A stretch of 64,000 nucleotides of DNA from the NCBI GenBank assembly GCA_026075535.2, contig AP026538.1:4340001-4404000 (forward strand), read 5' to 3'. Numbering within the stretch: position 1 is the stretch's first letter; every line of letters begins with the position of its first letter. Shown piece after piece: positions 1 to 11,681 of this stretch. The DNA comes from Tricholoma matsutake. Lineage: Eukaryota; Basidiomycota; Agaricomycetes; Agaricales; Tricholomataceae. The notes beneath the pieces are model-generated. The model saw only the letters and a list, made by a program, of their open reading frames with translations, did no database searches and had not been told where the DNA came from. A program made the translations under genes and the position numbers.

Positions 1-1282
1 CGTCAATGCAGCAGGTCCATTTGAGATGACGTGGCAGACCCAAAATGGAGGATACACACTCGTTTCCTTCGTTATCAGACAAAATGTCCTGGAAATAATC
101 CTTGTCGTCACTCTCCCCAAATACCGCCACCATGTGGGTGACTTGTTGTGCATTCATATTGGAGGAGCTAGCGCTGCGCTCATACGCGGTCTTTGCTTTT
201 GCTGCATTCTCAGTTGTCACTGCTTTGCATGCTTCCAAGGTCGCCCTGCTGACTGGGCATTCGTGTGACATGTGGCCTGCATAAAATACCCTGCATTTGT
301 AACATCCCTTATGAATCGTCAGCAGATTTTTCTCTTTGTCAGTGAGTCGTGGAAGAGGTGCTGGGTTGGCAGTCAAGGATGCATTCTTAGTGGCGATGGA
401 CCCCGTCGTGGTGACAGGCATTGCAGTGGTTGTTACGTTTTGTGATCTCTTTGCTGCTTCAGTGACCCATTGGTTGCGTTGTAAGTTCAAGTCCTCCTCT
501 AAGTGTTGTACTTGCTCCATCCATTCCTCGAGGTCCGTGATTTCATCTAGAATTCCTGTTGTTGCCCCTGCTGGGATCCCATTGTTTCCATTGTACATTC
601 TCTTCAAAGCCAGGTTAAAATGCAGAATGAGGTGGCAACAAAAATTACCAGGCGTTATGTAGTATACCGATCCCTGAGCTGTGAGTTCGTCGTTGGCATT
701 GCGTACTTTGTTGATCCACGTGAGGAATGCTGTGTTCCCTTGCATTGCGATCTGATCCTGAACAAGTTCATCCTCCCACAAACAAGTGAGGAACTTTCCT
801 TTGAATTCTGCCATGAATTCCTTGAATTTCAAGGCGATCAGTTGGTCTTCATCTGCATTTACCCAGGATTGGACGGACACAGATTTGAAGTTGTAAATGA
901 TCTTGCTGACTTGATCATTGGCTGCAATACTTTTGTTAGCAAAGTAACGGTGACAGGTGGTTTCAAATCCTCGTAGTACCTGAATGCTCAGCGATCCTGC
1001 CGTTAACAATGGGGCTGCATTTGCTGACCCTTGTCTGACTTTGGCAGATGCATATAGTGGTTTGATGAGGGGAGCCATTGTTTGTGACGGTGTGTAAACC
1101 TCGTCGTCTGAGTCTTCGCTCATGGTCACTGTATGTGCATTATGATGAACGATGGGTGTCGGTGTGGTCATCAGGGGTGGCAGGCTGGGTGTAGGAGATG
1201 GTGTCAACATTGAGATGCTGGATAAGGAAGATTGAACGGTGTTTCGAGGTTGTCGAAGAAGTTGTTGTGACTGGTTTTGCAT
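1..1282 (-). CDS. Partial Gag protein of an LTR retroelement, 3' end beyond window
   Basis: Reading the minus strand from the ATG at 1282-1280 gives about 427 codons without a stop up to the window edge; the previous in-frame stop lies near 1340. The N-terminus is Ser/Thr/Pro/Gln-rich, followed by an acidic segment (MSEDSDDE, an alternative start at 1123), a Gag-like helical region with KFKEFMAEFKGKFL and a coiled stretch LEEWMEQVQHLEEDL. A zinc knuckle follows (CYKCRVFYAGHMSHEC). It has C-X2-C-X6-H-X4-C spacing, two residues longer than the classic CCHC knuckle, a form I recall from agaricomycete gypsy Gag proteins. Gag proteins form the particle that packages element RNA; pol would lie to the left, outside the window. 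No disabling change is visible, unlike most other element genes here. Retroelement Gag is likely; a domesticated gene is possible. Confidence 0.75.
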   Translation of the reverse strand, partial: MQNQSQQLLRQPRNTVQSSLSSISMLTPSPTPSLPPLMTTPTPIVHHNAHTVTMSEDSDDEVYTPSQTMAPLIKPLYASAKVRQGSANAAPLLTAGSLSIQVLRGFETTCHRYFANKSIAANDQVSKIIYNFKSVSVQSWVNADEDQLIALKFKEFMAEFKGKFLTCLWEDELVQDQIAMQGNTAFLTWINKVRNANDELTAQGSVYYITPGNFCCHLILHFNLALKRMYNGNNGIPAGATTGILDEITDLEEWMEQVQHLEEDLNLQRNQWVTEAAKRSQNVTTTAMPVTTTGSIATKNASLTANPAPLPRLTDKEKNLLTIHKGCYKCRVFYAGHMSHECPVSRATLEACKAVTTENAAKAKTAYERSASSSNMNAQQVTHMVAVFGESDDKDYFQDILSDNEGNECVSSILGLPRHLKWTCCID

Positions 1283-1466
1283 TGTCAATGATGTGGCTCG
1301 CAAAGGTTTTCGAGACAGTTTGACGGTCGGTGTTAAGATTTACGGTGTCTGGGACGTTGTTGTTCATGGTGTACAAGAGTCGAGTGGTGGGGAGGTTTTA
1401 CGATGCAATTTTCCAACAAATATCGGTGATTTTATAGGATTAAACGACTCGCCCGGTCTGAAATAA

Positions 1467-2009
1467 TGTTGGGGTGATTTACTTCATTGGGGTTCTTTGT
1501 ATGTTTCTTGGGTTTTCTCTTTCAGCCCTTTGTGGGGGGTGCCATCGTGTGCTTCTTTGTTGGCGCGCTTCCCTCTAAGCTCGTCAAGTGCTGCCAATGT
1601 GTCTAGCCCTAGTCTTCTAATGTTTCTGCTGTTGCCTAAAGTACTTTATTGGTCGTTTCTGGGTCCTAGGTTCTGGCAATCTCGTGGGTCTGAAAAAGTT
1701 TTTTGGTGTTATCTTTGTTTGCATTGGCTGTGTAGGTCTCGCTCATAGGTTTCTAGTTTTGAGTTAAAAAAAAGTGGAATGAAGGTGTCCTTCAAACACT
1801 CAGGCAGTTCGAACAAGCTAACTGGAAAATAGTATGGTTTAGAAAAGTAAAGTACACAATACAATCTCATCTACAATAAGAACTATCGTACGCGTGATTC
1901 GTCATGTGACCGTGTCCATGATGTAAGTGTGATCAATTGAGCATATGCCAATCGCATTTGTGGTTGGTGTCGCTAGTAAGTAAGATGGTAAGAGATAGGA
2001 TCTCTTACA
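1467..2009 (-). repeat. Possible 5' LTR of the Gag element
   Basis: On the minus strand the segment begins TGTAAGAGATCC and ends CCCCAACA, that is TG...CA, and it lies just upstream of the gag start. The first bases fold back on themselves (GTAAGAGAT / ATCTCTTAC, 1988-2008), a TGTAAGAG...CTCTTA start also seen in the non-autonomous LTR element at 54391. The second LTR is outside the window, so the ends cannot be verified. Confidence 0.3.
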
Positions 2010-3416
2010 CCACACTGCCAAATGTCATGGGCTAAATTTAGATAGATTCTGTCACATCAAGGGACAGACCTTGTGGATCTAGGCACTCAGTCATAGCGCA
2101 TCGAAGTTAGTGGCTAGATCAGATAAATACACAGGTCAAGTCCAACACTTAACCCAGGGATTAGTTCACGAAGGGTTAAGTCCGGGCCTTCCTTGATCCT
2201 AACTTGATTTCATATATTTCAATTTGCAATGAGCATAGATAAATGTTAAAATAGATCTATTTTAGGATTTGACCCAAACATGTGCAACTCCATTTCAAAC
2301 ACAGTTTATCTGAAGCTCTGGCCATGTACTGATAATATTGATGTTACTATAGCTTTAAAATTAAGATTATTACATTTTTTCCTCAAACAGACACAATGGC
2401 ATACCATGACATCTGCAACACAACCACAACCACAACCACCCACAATGCCACCTCCCATACTTGTACCTCTCATAAATGGTGCCCTACACCCATCCAACCC
2501 AACCGTGGAGTTCCAACAGCCGAAGTGCATGGCTGCAAATGTTCATATGCAAAAATAGCCATTTCTGAGCCATTTATGTATTCCAAGTATGTTTCTTTTT
2601 GAATTGTGTTCATTTTTCCACTAATGATGCATTCCATTATTGACTTTTAGCCACACAACGATGATTACCAGCATAACAACCACTACACATACATCAAAAC
2701 TTGCCGTTGCACCTGCATCTCCTGCTACAAACCCCCATGCCCACTGCCACCAGCAGTGCCCACTATCATGATGCCCTTGTGTACCCCAATGAGCCATGGC
2801 TTGGGCTGAGGCTGACCTAAGCTGGCCTAAAACTGTCTTCATGGCTCAGGCTTGGATTTTCAAAAGCCTGAGCCCTCAAAGCCAAGCCTTAGCTGCGGCT
2901 TTCAGCCCAAGCCAAGCCGTCACAACACTAGTGGCAGAATGGCAATTGCCAGGGTGGCAGAATCAGGCAGAAATGTTTTCAATGTTGGAATGACAAGTTA
3001 CTACATAGGCTAGATACCTCTAGAGAATGACAGGGGTAACCCTGGGGTATTTGGAGGCTACATCAGGAAAAAAATAGTGGACAACATTGCAGTATATAGC
3101 ATATATAGCACTCATAGCTTGGTTGCTTGCCCCCATAATTATAGTGTGTGATAGTACTCACCAAATATTCTGTAGTACTACTATTGGTTGAGAGTGACTG
3201 GGTACTATGATGTGTCACATAGCTGCATAGTCTTGTAGCCTTGATAGCCTATAATGAGCTAGGTAGTAACACATAGATGCTTCAGATGTGTGTTGTATCA
3301 CATAGTGCTTGAGATAGCTCATCATAATGATGTTGTTACAGTTGGGTTACACCAATAAATTGACATTAAAGTTCGATCGAGCACAATGATACATATGAAC
3401 TAGGAGAATCAAATAT
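2010..3416. other. No recognisable gene; one small foldback repeat
   Basis: The short open frames here (up to 92 codons) resemble nothing I recognise. At 2796-2808 and 2902-2915 the sequence TGGCTTGGGCTGA recurs in inverted form, with further GCCTGAGCC/AAGCCTTAGCTG copies between, which looks like a small foldback (MITE-type) repeat of about 120 bp. The rest is AT-rich and featureless. Confidence 0.5.
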
Positions 3417-4155
3417 TTAAAAATAAAAGTAGAAACTGGATGGTAGTTCATCCCCACACTCACCATCAGTCTCAGTCTCCAATTCCTCAATGTATTGTTT
3501 CAATGCAGCTGCAAACACATCATCAGAGATAGTGGGGCAGTTGGCTGTAGAGAGTGGCTGGGCACCAGAGTGGAATCTGTATAACCTTGAGCATAGATCA
3601 CAGACATTGACATATGTCACTTACCTTCCCCAATTATAAATCTTGAGAAGAATGTTGGTGAGAATGTTATGCTTTCCAGTGTGTTTCTTGAAATCAGAGG
3701 CAATGAATGTGGTCCTCATATACGTCTTGGTAGAGTGCCATAGTGAAGGGGATATCAGTTTTGATGCCAATAATCCACTTGTTGATGCAACATTCAATCT
3801 AGCAAGAACATTTGTTAGTAAACAAACAAATGATAAGCATCAGAGGGACTCATGGCCATAAAAACTAGAGCAAGGCCTGGAATGATGAAGGGATTGAAGT
3901 AAGAACTGTATGTTATGCCTTCGTCTTCTTTGTTTCTGAACCACATAGCATTGACAACTTTCTGAATGAGCTTTGACTGATAGAGTCCCTTGCACTCCAC
4001 TAATTTGGCATGGGTGATCTACCATACAATCAGATACTTGTTCTACTCAACAAGAAGAATGATACCTTGTAAACAAAAGTGTGGCCTTCTTTCAGTTCCT
4101 CTGCTATCTGGTGATTCTTGACAATGATCTTGCAATTGTGGCCACTTTCAAAACC

Positions 4156-4163
4156 ATAGAAGG
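4156..4163. repeat. Left 8-bp target-site duplication
   Basis: ATAGAAGG directly before the transposon, repeated exactly at 5534-5541 directly after it. Eight base pairs is the duplication length of hAT superfamily insertions. Confidence 0.85.
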
Positions 4164-5533
4164 TAGTGTTTGAAAGTCTGGTCCAGTCTGGTTTTTTGCC
4201 CACCTCAGGGTGCAACCACAAACTGGACCGGTTCATGTATTTCAAAATTTAGACACAACTGCAGACTGGACCGGTATAGACTGGTCTATCATGGTTGCCT
4301 AATGGTTGCTAGACTGGTTGTAACCAGTCTAGCAATGGACCAGTCCAGACCGGTTTACAACCAGTCCAGACTGTGTATCTATAAGTACATTACATTATAT
4401 TATTACTATATACACACCCTGTGAGCAGAGGCTCACAGTGGCACAGGTCTGTCATTCGTTGTCCCTCGCTCGTCATCCCTTGTCTGATGTTCGTCGTCCG
4501 TTGTTTGTTGTTCATTGTCTGTTGACTGTTTGATTAGCCATTAGCACCCGTGATCCACCCCATGAACAGTTGCTCGTAGGGGTGGGGGCGGGTGCTGGGT
4601 TGATGCTGCTGGGGTCTCAAGGTGGTTAGTATGATATGGTGAGTTTACGAGGTGGTGAGGTGTGTACCTGGTGGTGCTACGTTTGACGTTTGTTGAACCT
4701 TGTCCATCATTGTTAGCACCTGCATTCCCCTGTGCGAGCAGTTGCTCACAACAGTGGGGGCGGGTGCTGGATACCATTGTTGCCAATGGTCCTGTTTCAA
4801 TGGGGGATATAGGGGGGTCAGTGGTGATGTGGTGGGTTTACAGGGTGGTGTGCTTACCTCACTACCTCGCATGGGTGCTCATCGTAGCCCGTTGACACAC
4901 TGGCACTTGTGCTGGTGTTGTGTCAATACGGCGCCATCTCCTCATGAGGCTGGGGTGGTGGGGTACTCTACCTAGGTGCAGCCATCATTGTAATCACATA
5001 AGTTTAAACCTACAAGAGAAAACAACAATGTTAGTAGTAAGAAAATAATGAAATAAGGAAACAAAACTTACTTGATATGTATTGGAGCCTTCTCCAACAT
5101 GGGCGTCAGTTGTTGAACACGTAGAACATGCATGATGTGGCAGGTTTGCAGCCATGGGTGTCACTGTTTGGTGTGGTTGAAGGGGCATGGGGGTGGTCGA
5201 GGTGCCCGTTTATGGAGAGGGAGTGGTTGTGGTGAGGAAGGAGGGAGGGAGGAAAGTGATGGTCACTGTTGTTGATGATGTTGTTGTTGTGCAGTTGATC
5301 AGTAATTGATTGCATGTGATTGATTGATCACTTACCTAACATATCAAAAGACTGGTTGCAGTTGGTTGCGGTCGGTCTTTTAGTGGTCTATCAATATTTC
5401 AAATATCAATGGACTGGCAACCGGGTAACACCAATACTTAGGCAACTGCAACCAAAAGTATGGTTGCCATCAGTCTGGTTCGGTTGGGTTGCCAGTCTTT
5501 TTTCAGTCCTATAGACTGGACTTTCAAACACTA
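4164..5533. mobile_element. hAT-like non-autonomous DNA transposon, 1370 bp
   Basis: The element starts TAGTGTTTGAAAGTC and ends with its exact inverse, GACTTTCAAACACTA, so it has 15-bp perfect terminal inverted repeats, and it is flanked by the 8-bp duplication ATAGAAGG. Terminal repeats starting TAG plus an 8-bp duplication fit the hAT superfamily. No transposase-like frame is present, so it would have been moved by a relative. Inside each end are many copies of short motifs (CCAGTC, GACTGG). Further in are palindromes such as GTGAGCAGAGGCTCAC (about 4421) and GCGAGCAGTTGCTCAC (about 4734). Such subterminal repeats are known transposase-binding sites in hAT elements; that role here is inference. 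It interrupts the DUF6532 pseudogene cleanly. Confidence 0.88.
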
Positions 5534-5541
5534 ATAGAAGG
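5534..5541. repeat. Right 8-bp target-site duplication
   Basis: ATAGAAGG, an exact copy of 4156-4163, immediately after the terminal inverted repeat. Confidence 0.85.
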
Positions 5542-6000
5542 TCTCAACTAAAGGCCGGGTCTTCATCTTGAGCTCTCCTCGAAGATGGGATCCATGACTA
5601 GTGATCTAGGAATAGGTGTCAAGTTTAGTAGTTGTTGATTTACATGGGATTGGGGCTTACTAGTTTCGCAATTGAAGGGGTAAGCATCAGCAAGTCAAGC
5701 TGAATATGCTGACAAGCCTCTTCCCATGCAATACCTAATATCTCATGTTCCATCTGGCTATCAGGAAATGCCTGTACTGTACTAATGTTGCATCAAAACT
5801 CAGCTGCTGCAAGTAAAATGGCTCTCTTGAGTGTTTCATCATAGTCACTGGCATTGGTACATCCACCTGAGGTCTTTGGTACTTTGGTGATATGCAACGA
5901 GTCTGTAGACATTGCACATTGCTTCGATACAGATGCCCCCTCATTGTCAGGAGATGGTGGTTGAGACACATCGCAAAGGTTGCTGACCAGAGTCAGACTA

Positions 6001-7142
6001 TCAGGAAAGTTTAACCCATGATCATAGCTGTTGCTATGCAGATCCCCAAGTGAAGATTCATATTGTCAACCACCATTAGAGCATTGAGGTGAACGTCCTC
6101 ATTCCTGGCCATGATCTCAGTGAGTGCCTATGATTTAGCCATGATACTGTCAATGTGCTTACCTCATCATGATCATTGTCGCTGAATGTGTTGACACTGC
6201 TAATGTGGGCCTTGTGCTGTGCTAACACATTGTTCTTGATAAGAGTAGCCTTTGAGATAATGGTAGGAGTGATAAACTACAGATGTCATCAGTAAGAGAC
6301 CTGGAATTGATAGTTAGTGACTTGGACATACAGGGTTAGCATCCTCGTCAGAGTTTTTGACCTTGCATGCTGCACATTGTGCTTTCTTGATCTTGGCTGC
6401 CTCAGCACATTGTGCAGCTGCAGTCTCTTCCATGCCTACCAGGATGCACTATGAGAGCATGCTACTTAAACACAAGATTGAAAGATTTACGATGCTCATG
6501 GACTTTTTGACTAGGCTTATGCTGATGGCCAGATGGAGACCTAACACCAGTTATGGGGACTTTATTCAGGGGCATAACATTTTCCTTCAAAGCTAAAGAT
6601 TGATAAGTTGGTGAAACCATGTAAGAGCATCAGGCCAGCCTTGGACATTATCATGATGAGAGTGGGCTTGAGCACTGGTAGGAGGTTTATGCATGATGAT
6701 TGGAGGCGGAAGGTGGGGCACTGAAAGTGATTTGTGGTAGATGTTGGACAATTGAGAATATTATTTATAAGGTTGTCAAGCAGTATTCAACAGTCAATGA
6801 ACATGTTGTATGCAGAAAATGTGATCATGCTCATGATCATCTCATGCACATTGAATGGTTAAACATTGAGCAAAGATTAATGAGTGGTGCATGTGACAAT
6901 GTGCAACATTAGTAGTAGACCTAAATAGAGACATAGGAGACAGGCAGAATGGCACAGTTAGGGGCCATGCAATAAGGCATAAATCTCTGTGACAGAGACA
7001 CTGAGACAGCTGAGGGGAACAGAGGACCCTCACCTCTTGATAGCCATGTCTCATCGTGCGATATCCTGCAGATACTGTCATCAGCCAAAGCCTTCTAACA
7101 CAGCAGTTAACTGACACATCAGACACATAGTCCTCATGCTCC
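6001..7142. other. Unassigned, gene-like debris
   Basis: Short open frames on both strands; none is convincing. A minus-strand frame at 6842-7177 starts with an acidic stretch (QQDEEHEDYVSDVS) and could be an upstream part of the DUF6532 pseudogene, or the plus strand could be a further exon of the Plavaka transposase that continues after the solo LTR. I cannot decide between these. Confidence 0.35.
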
Positions 7143-7147
7143 TCATC

Positions 7148-7593
7148 CTGTTGGAATATTAAGCGTGACTCGCCCAAACGGGTAACCCCGCCTACCCGCG
7201 TTCTTACTACTTTCCGGATCTCATGCGCAGCAGCGCGCCACTATGCCGACTCCACTGTACGTTTGTATTGTTTCTTGTAATTCCTTTCATATTACTGCAT
7301 TGCTATTGCTCTCATCGAGAGCCTTTCCTTTTGTTCTCTCATTGTAGTTTAGCTTACTTTACTGTTTGCTACAAGTACTGCTACTTGGACTTGTCTCCCC
7401 TCAGTCATTTGGCTACCGCTCTCGCGTACAAACACTGAGGTGAGATCATTACTTACTATGCTCATCTTTTCGTACTCACCGTTGTACTCTTAGCTCTATT
7501 ATTAGGTGAATATACTCTAGTCGTTTGGCTACCGCTCTCGCGTACAAACACTGAGCTCTATTATTAGTACGGCTTAGGTCTACGTTCGTTACA
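7148..7593 (+). mobile_element. Solo LTR, copia-like, with target duplication
   Basis: 446 bp beginning TGTTGGAATATTAAG and ending CGTTACA, flanked by the exact 5-bp duplication CATCC (7143-7147 and 7594-7598). This is the expected trace of an LTR element after recombination between its two LTRs. The TGTTGGAATATT start is typical of Ty1/copia LTRs. It contains a hairpin, CCTCAGT...ACTGAGG (7399-7440), and a 35-bp tandem-like direct repeat (about 7404-7440 and 7519-7555) around TTTGGCTACCGCTCTCGCG. It separates the Plavaka remnant from the sequence to its left. Confidence 0.88.
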
Positions 7594-7596
7594 CAT

Positions 7597-8176
7597 CCAT
7601 CCAAATATGACCACTTTGATGTTTACAAGCAAATACATGACATCCTTCCTCTGAATCACTTCATTGGCTCAAAGCAAATCTGCAAACATATTTGTACTAC
7701 TCCTGCTCAAAATGCAACTTGATGAGGATCTGCAGTGCCAGCCTACTTTGATACTGCATTTGTGATTGAGGATCCAACTCACTACCAACATGGCACACCA
7801 TTCCCCCAAGGTATGTTCAGTCAAATCTGTTCCCAACTGCTGACATCGACATTCTATTGTTATCACAGGTCTGCATGTTGCTCAGGTATGTGCTATCTTT
7901 AATCTCCCCCCACAATTCAGTCAACTCCCACACCCACTGGCATACATCAAATGGTTCACAGCTCTTGGTCAGCTTGATCAAGTGACAGGGATGTACAGTG
8001 TACACCATTCGACATGTCATCACCGTCCAAATGCCAAGATCATTGCAGTGGATCACATAGTCCGCAGTGCTCATCTTATGGGGAAATCTGGGCAGGAGAT
8101 CAATTGTAATTGGATGACGAGTAACATATTAGAGAAGGCATCAAGTATTCTTGGTGAATCCTTACATAAACATTGA
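7597..8176 (+). pseudogene. Plavaka-type (CACTA-like) transposase, C-terminal remnant
   Basis: The frame starts SKYDHFDVYKQIHDILPL immediately after the solo LTR. It continues to PAQNAT, two consecutive TGA codons where relatives carry Arg-Arg, then VPAYFDTAFVIEDPTHYQ. A GTATGT...CACAG intron (7811-7868) follows, then GLHVAQVCAIFNLPPQF, LPHPLAYIKWFTALGQ, VTGMYSVHHSTCHHRPN, AVDHIVRSAHLMGKSG and a stop at 8174. This order matches the C-terminal part of Plavaka transposases, a family of agaricomycete cut-and-paste elements, as I remember it. The catalytic core is absent and two stops are present, so it is a dead fragment. Confidence 0.72.
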
Positions 8177-9496
8177 TATGTTCATTGTAACATGGACATA
8201 GATTTATTCAATAGAGGTATTTGAGATTCTCTTACTACCAATGCACTGTAGTCCACAGAGTTATGGTCGCAGTCTGCAAAACCTATGTAAACTACCAACA
8301 GTAGATGGAGTGCTATGGATGATTTCAATGCCTATCACATTCAATATGATTGCAACTGAGCACTATTGGCTGATCTCTCAGACCTATTGTGTTGCTATTG
8401 AGTGGGTATCACTATGGGAGCAGTCCTATTAACATATGCTGCACACTGGAGGCTACCTATGGCTATCAATCAATGGCAGTACACTATGGCCAAAACACTT
8501 TTTCCTGATAGTGTGCTAGTAGTAGGTAATTACCATGTAAATAACTACTTAAATAATGACATGAGTACTCTGAACATACCCACCAAACCCATGCCATGGG
8601 TATGGGTTGGGTATGGGTAACTTACATCAGACCCCAACACACACCCATGCAACCCATACCCACATACCTCTGTGGGTTTGCAAACCCATGATGTGCACTA
8701 ACAGCTAGGCTTGAGCCATTTCAAGGCCACTTACATATCTCGGGAATGGGTTCTCCGATCACTTAGAGTTGGCATAGGACCCCTTGGCTTTTGATGGGAT
8801 CTAGCTCCTCAAATATTTTGGTAATTTTATGTAATTTATTTCCCAAGATATAGCAAAAAACCTCGGCTTAAGTCAGAGCTTAAGCTGGGGCAACACTAAG
8901 CTGCATACACAATACCCCCAAGATGGTATCATCACACAAGTGACTAAAATCACTTTTATTATCAATTGAGTCAAAGACATGAACATCTGGCCACTTTCTT
9001 GGCTGTATAAAAGTGCTACAACACATTTTCAGGTAGTAACTATGCAGAATTTGGAAATCCTGTGATGTCAAAACATCAATACATGGAAAATGCAATGTAT
9101 ACTCTATTTTGAGTACAAACTGTGTAGAAGTCTTTTGTTGATGGTATTTGAGGTACATTTACTTTATTATATGCCCCCTATCCAGAGGTTTTACATACCC
9201 TGGGACTCTCCCAAGGGTAAGGGTAGGGGTGAGAGTACAGTGTTTGTACACTCACCCCTACCCTCATCTACCCTTGACAAATACCCCCAGGGTTTTGGAT
9301 ACCCCTGCCATTCACTACATATATTGGATGACTTGTGCTGAACTCCAAGAAATGTAATGTGGCAACCATAAATTACATGATGCCTACCATGCATTGACAG
9401 ATGGTGGGAATATTATAATACATGTCAGCTCTATGTTCACCAATAGAACCAAGCAAATTATCAACATATGAGTAAGATACAATGAAAGTCACTCAG
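8177..9496. other. No gene; GGGTA-rich foldback sequences
   Basis: Contains a dense cluster of CCCATACCC / GGGTATGGG words at 8580-8700 and a second palindromic cluster at 9190-9310 (GGGTAAGGGTAGGGGTGAG against CTCACCCCTACCC around TGTTTGTACA). These look like small foldback elements. A 92-codon minus-strand frame at 8880-9158 is not recognised. Confidence 0.5.
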
Positions 9497-10676
9497 TGAT
9501 AGGTTGTCTCCTTGGCTCAAAGGCTGATTCACCATTACAACCACATTCTAATCACATCAGCTAACTCCTACGAGGTCCCAGAAGCAGTGCGACCACTCTC
9601 GACCAAGTCTATTGATCGCGATATCATATTGACTGTGTCAAAACATCACCAGCGACATTGATTGCACTTAGAAACTACATCGCACAACTCTAGGACTACC
9701 TCGAAACACCCTAAGATCCCTCTGAATGAACATCGAGTATCCCTGATCAACGTCAAACAACCACGACTGCAATCAAACATCGGCGACCATCATCGAGTGT
9801 TATCGATTGGCATTGAGAAACTACGAGCAACATTGGGTGCTGCATTCATTATCTAAATGGTGGAATACCATGTGCCAGGGAGTATTCCAACTTGTGCTCA
9901 AACCTGCTGATAGTAGGTCAGCCTCATACCAAGTCCCTATCACATACAGAACCTGCTGGACAGATTATTGTGACACTTAGCATGGTTTATACACAAAGGA
10001 CAGTCTCCTTTTAGTTCTTTCCCTTTATTACTCCTTTGTCATATGATATATCTCTTTCTTGTTCAGATTATAGTCTCATTTTGGCCTCGTGTTTTAACTC
10101 ATATCCTTTGCCTCATCTTCTACACATGTTTCTTATACCATTTTAGGAAGTTTCTCTTAAAACATATAAAACTCTGTAGTATCTACTTGGGAATACAAGA
10201 AATCGTCTTCACATATCGCCTTGTATAAAGCTCTAAGAATCCAATCTATCTGCTAAACAATCTAAACTTCTACGAGTTTTCTCGATTGACAAGAAACCTC
10301 TGTGACCATTGTCATCCTTGATCAATTTTTGATCCTCTTATCGTTAGCACTAGTAACCACTCTGACACTTCCTATCCATCAGCTATAACCTTTGTATACT
10401 ATTGATCCACCAGAAAGTCCTTAGAACTCACACATCGACCCTTGACAATAAACATCGTTCACCATTGATCTTGTCCATCCTCTTTGATATCGATTGATAC
10501 TCCACCGGACTGCGCCAAACACCTTCCTCCCTTATAGAACTACCTTTATGACTGGTACAAACTAGTTGTCTTCCCTTTGGTTGGACCACGAACATTCAGA
10601 ACGTCTTGCACCCTTCCTCTGACTTGTGCAAATATCATCAGCAGTTTTGGTGGTTTTCCCAGGTTGAGTATCATCA
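9497..10676 (-). repeat. LTR-A family repeat, copy 1
   Basis: On the minus strand it starts TGATGATACTCAACC and ends AACCTATCA. The same ends define copies at 49841-51048, 62189-63173 and 63508-64000. The sequence carries many short ATCGA/CATCGAAC words and a TTATTACTCCTTTGTCATATGATATATC block shared with the other copies. The TG...CA ends and size of 1.0-1.2 kb suggest solo LTRs. No target duplication is visible at this copy. Confidence 0.6.
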
Positions 10677-11681
10677 TTGGATACAACAAAATACTTGTAC
10701 CAAAATGTTTTTGGTCATATTTTGCTCAGTTCTTGACCATTTCTGATGACCCAGGGATCAAATTGAAGGGCAATATATGTGGGAACATGGTCCCATATAG
10801 GTTCATAGGACTGGTCTCAACTGGTCTAAACTGGTTTTTTGCAGTTTTATGACATTTTTCAAAATGGAATGACTGACAAATGGACTGCAAAAGACTGGTC
10901 CATAAATAGACCACTGGTCCAGTCTTTTCCAGTCCAATTCAGTAAACACAGATAACTTGCTGCTGCTGACTGGCTAATAACAAAACTTCCTATTTTTCTT
11001 ATTCTCTAGTAAAAATGGTTTTTTTTGGCAAGGGGATCTGATCCTCCCAAGATCCTCCAGATGGATTTTGATTTGGACAAAAATTGAGATAGGCCAGATG
11101 ATGTAATACCTTCTAAATAAGGACAGTACATCATGTGACATTGACCAAAAATGGATTCACTTATGTGAGGCCGTATATATTTTTTAATTGAAAAACATCT
11201 ATGTGAGAGGATTGGTCTGTTGGGCTCCAGGTGCCCTGAGCATGCTCTGCAGCCACACACAAAATTGTGCCCATAAAAGCTGAAGTAATGCGCAATGAAA
11301 CTAAAAGCCATTGTGCATTTGCTATTCACTGCAATTGTATCTGATTCCTAGCCAGTTATACATAGTTCAGTGCAAAAAAAAAACATTGTCGGACCGATTT
11401 GGCCACTGTACAAAAGTAATACTAGGCCTGGTGCACCATAGAAGACCAAATAATATTTTGCAAAGACAGAAAGACCATGTTACTGTTGTTATATTCACAT
11501 GTAAAGCAAGGTGGCAACACAGATCGAACTACTTAAGTACAGCAAAGTAGTCTCCCATAGTCAGACAACAATGATGTAGATGACAGTCGATCTACTTCAA
11601 TTGTAACAGCAAAGAGAGACGTATGCACGGCAATTGCCGTGGCTAATAACAGGCTGCAGAGTACAGGCTTGTTAAACTGTC
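10677..11681. other. Intergenic; fragment with ACTGGTC motifs
   Basis: At 10790-10950 there are repeated ACTGGTCTCAACTGGTC, GACTGGTCC and CCAGTCTTTTCCAGTCC words, the same vocabulary as in the ends of the hAT-like element at 4164-5533, so this is probably a related fragment. The 600 bp before ORC5 show no gene and must hold its promoter; I see no clear TATA box. Confidence 0.45.

Larger units (their letters stand above)
3417..6000 (-). pseudogene. DUF6532 family protein, decayed and interrupted
   Basis: In pieces on the minus strand I can follow a DUF6532 protein, a domain of unknown function common in agaricomycete genomes, often in many copies. In order: DYDETLKRAILLAAAEF, a TGA (5793-5795) where relatives have Arg, ISTVQAFPD, ILGIAWEEACQHIQ, a GTAAGC...CCTAG intron, then SHGSHLRGELKMKTRPLVE ending near 5545. 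After the inserted transposon (4164-5533) the frame resumes with GFESGHNCKIIVKNHQIAEE, KGLYQSKLIQKVVNAMWF, DEGITYSSYFNPF, then a frame change to CINKWIIGIKTDIPFT and KHTGKHNILTNILLKIYNWG. After another intron it ends HSGAQPLSTANCPTISDD and an acidic tail. The in-frame stop, the frame change and the insertion make it a pseudogene. The 5' end above about 6000 is not resolved. Confidence 0.7.

Noticed and set aside
8580..8700. Interstitial telomere repeat
   Set aside because: Unit is GGGTAT/GGGTATGG in inverted orientation, not tandem TTAGGG.
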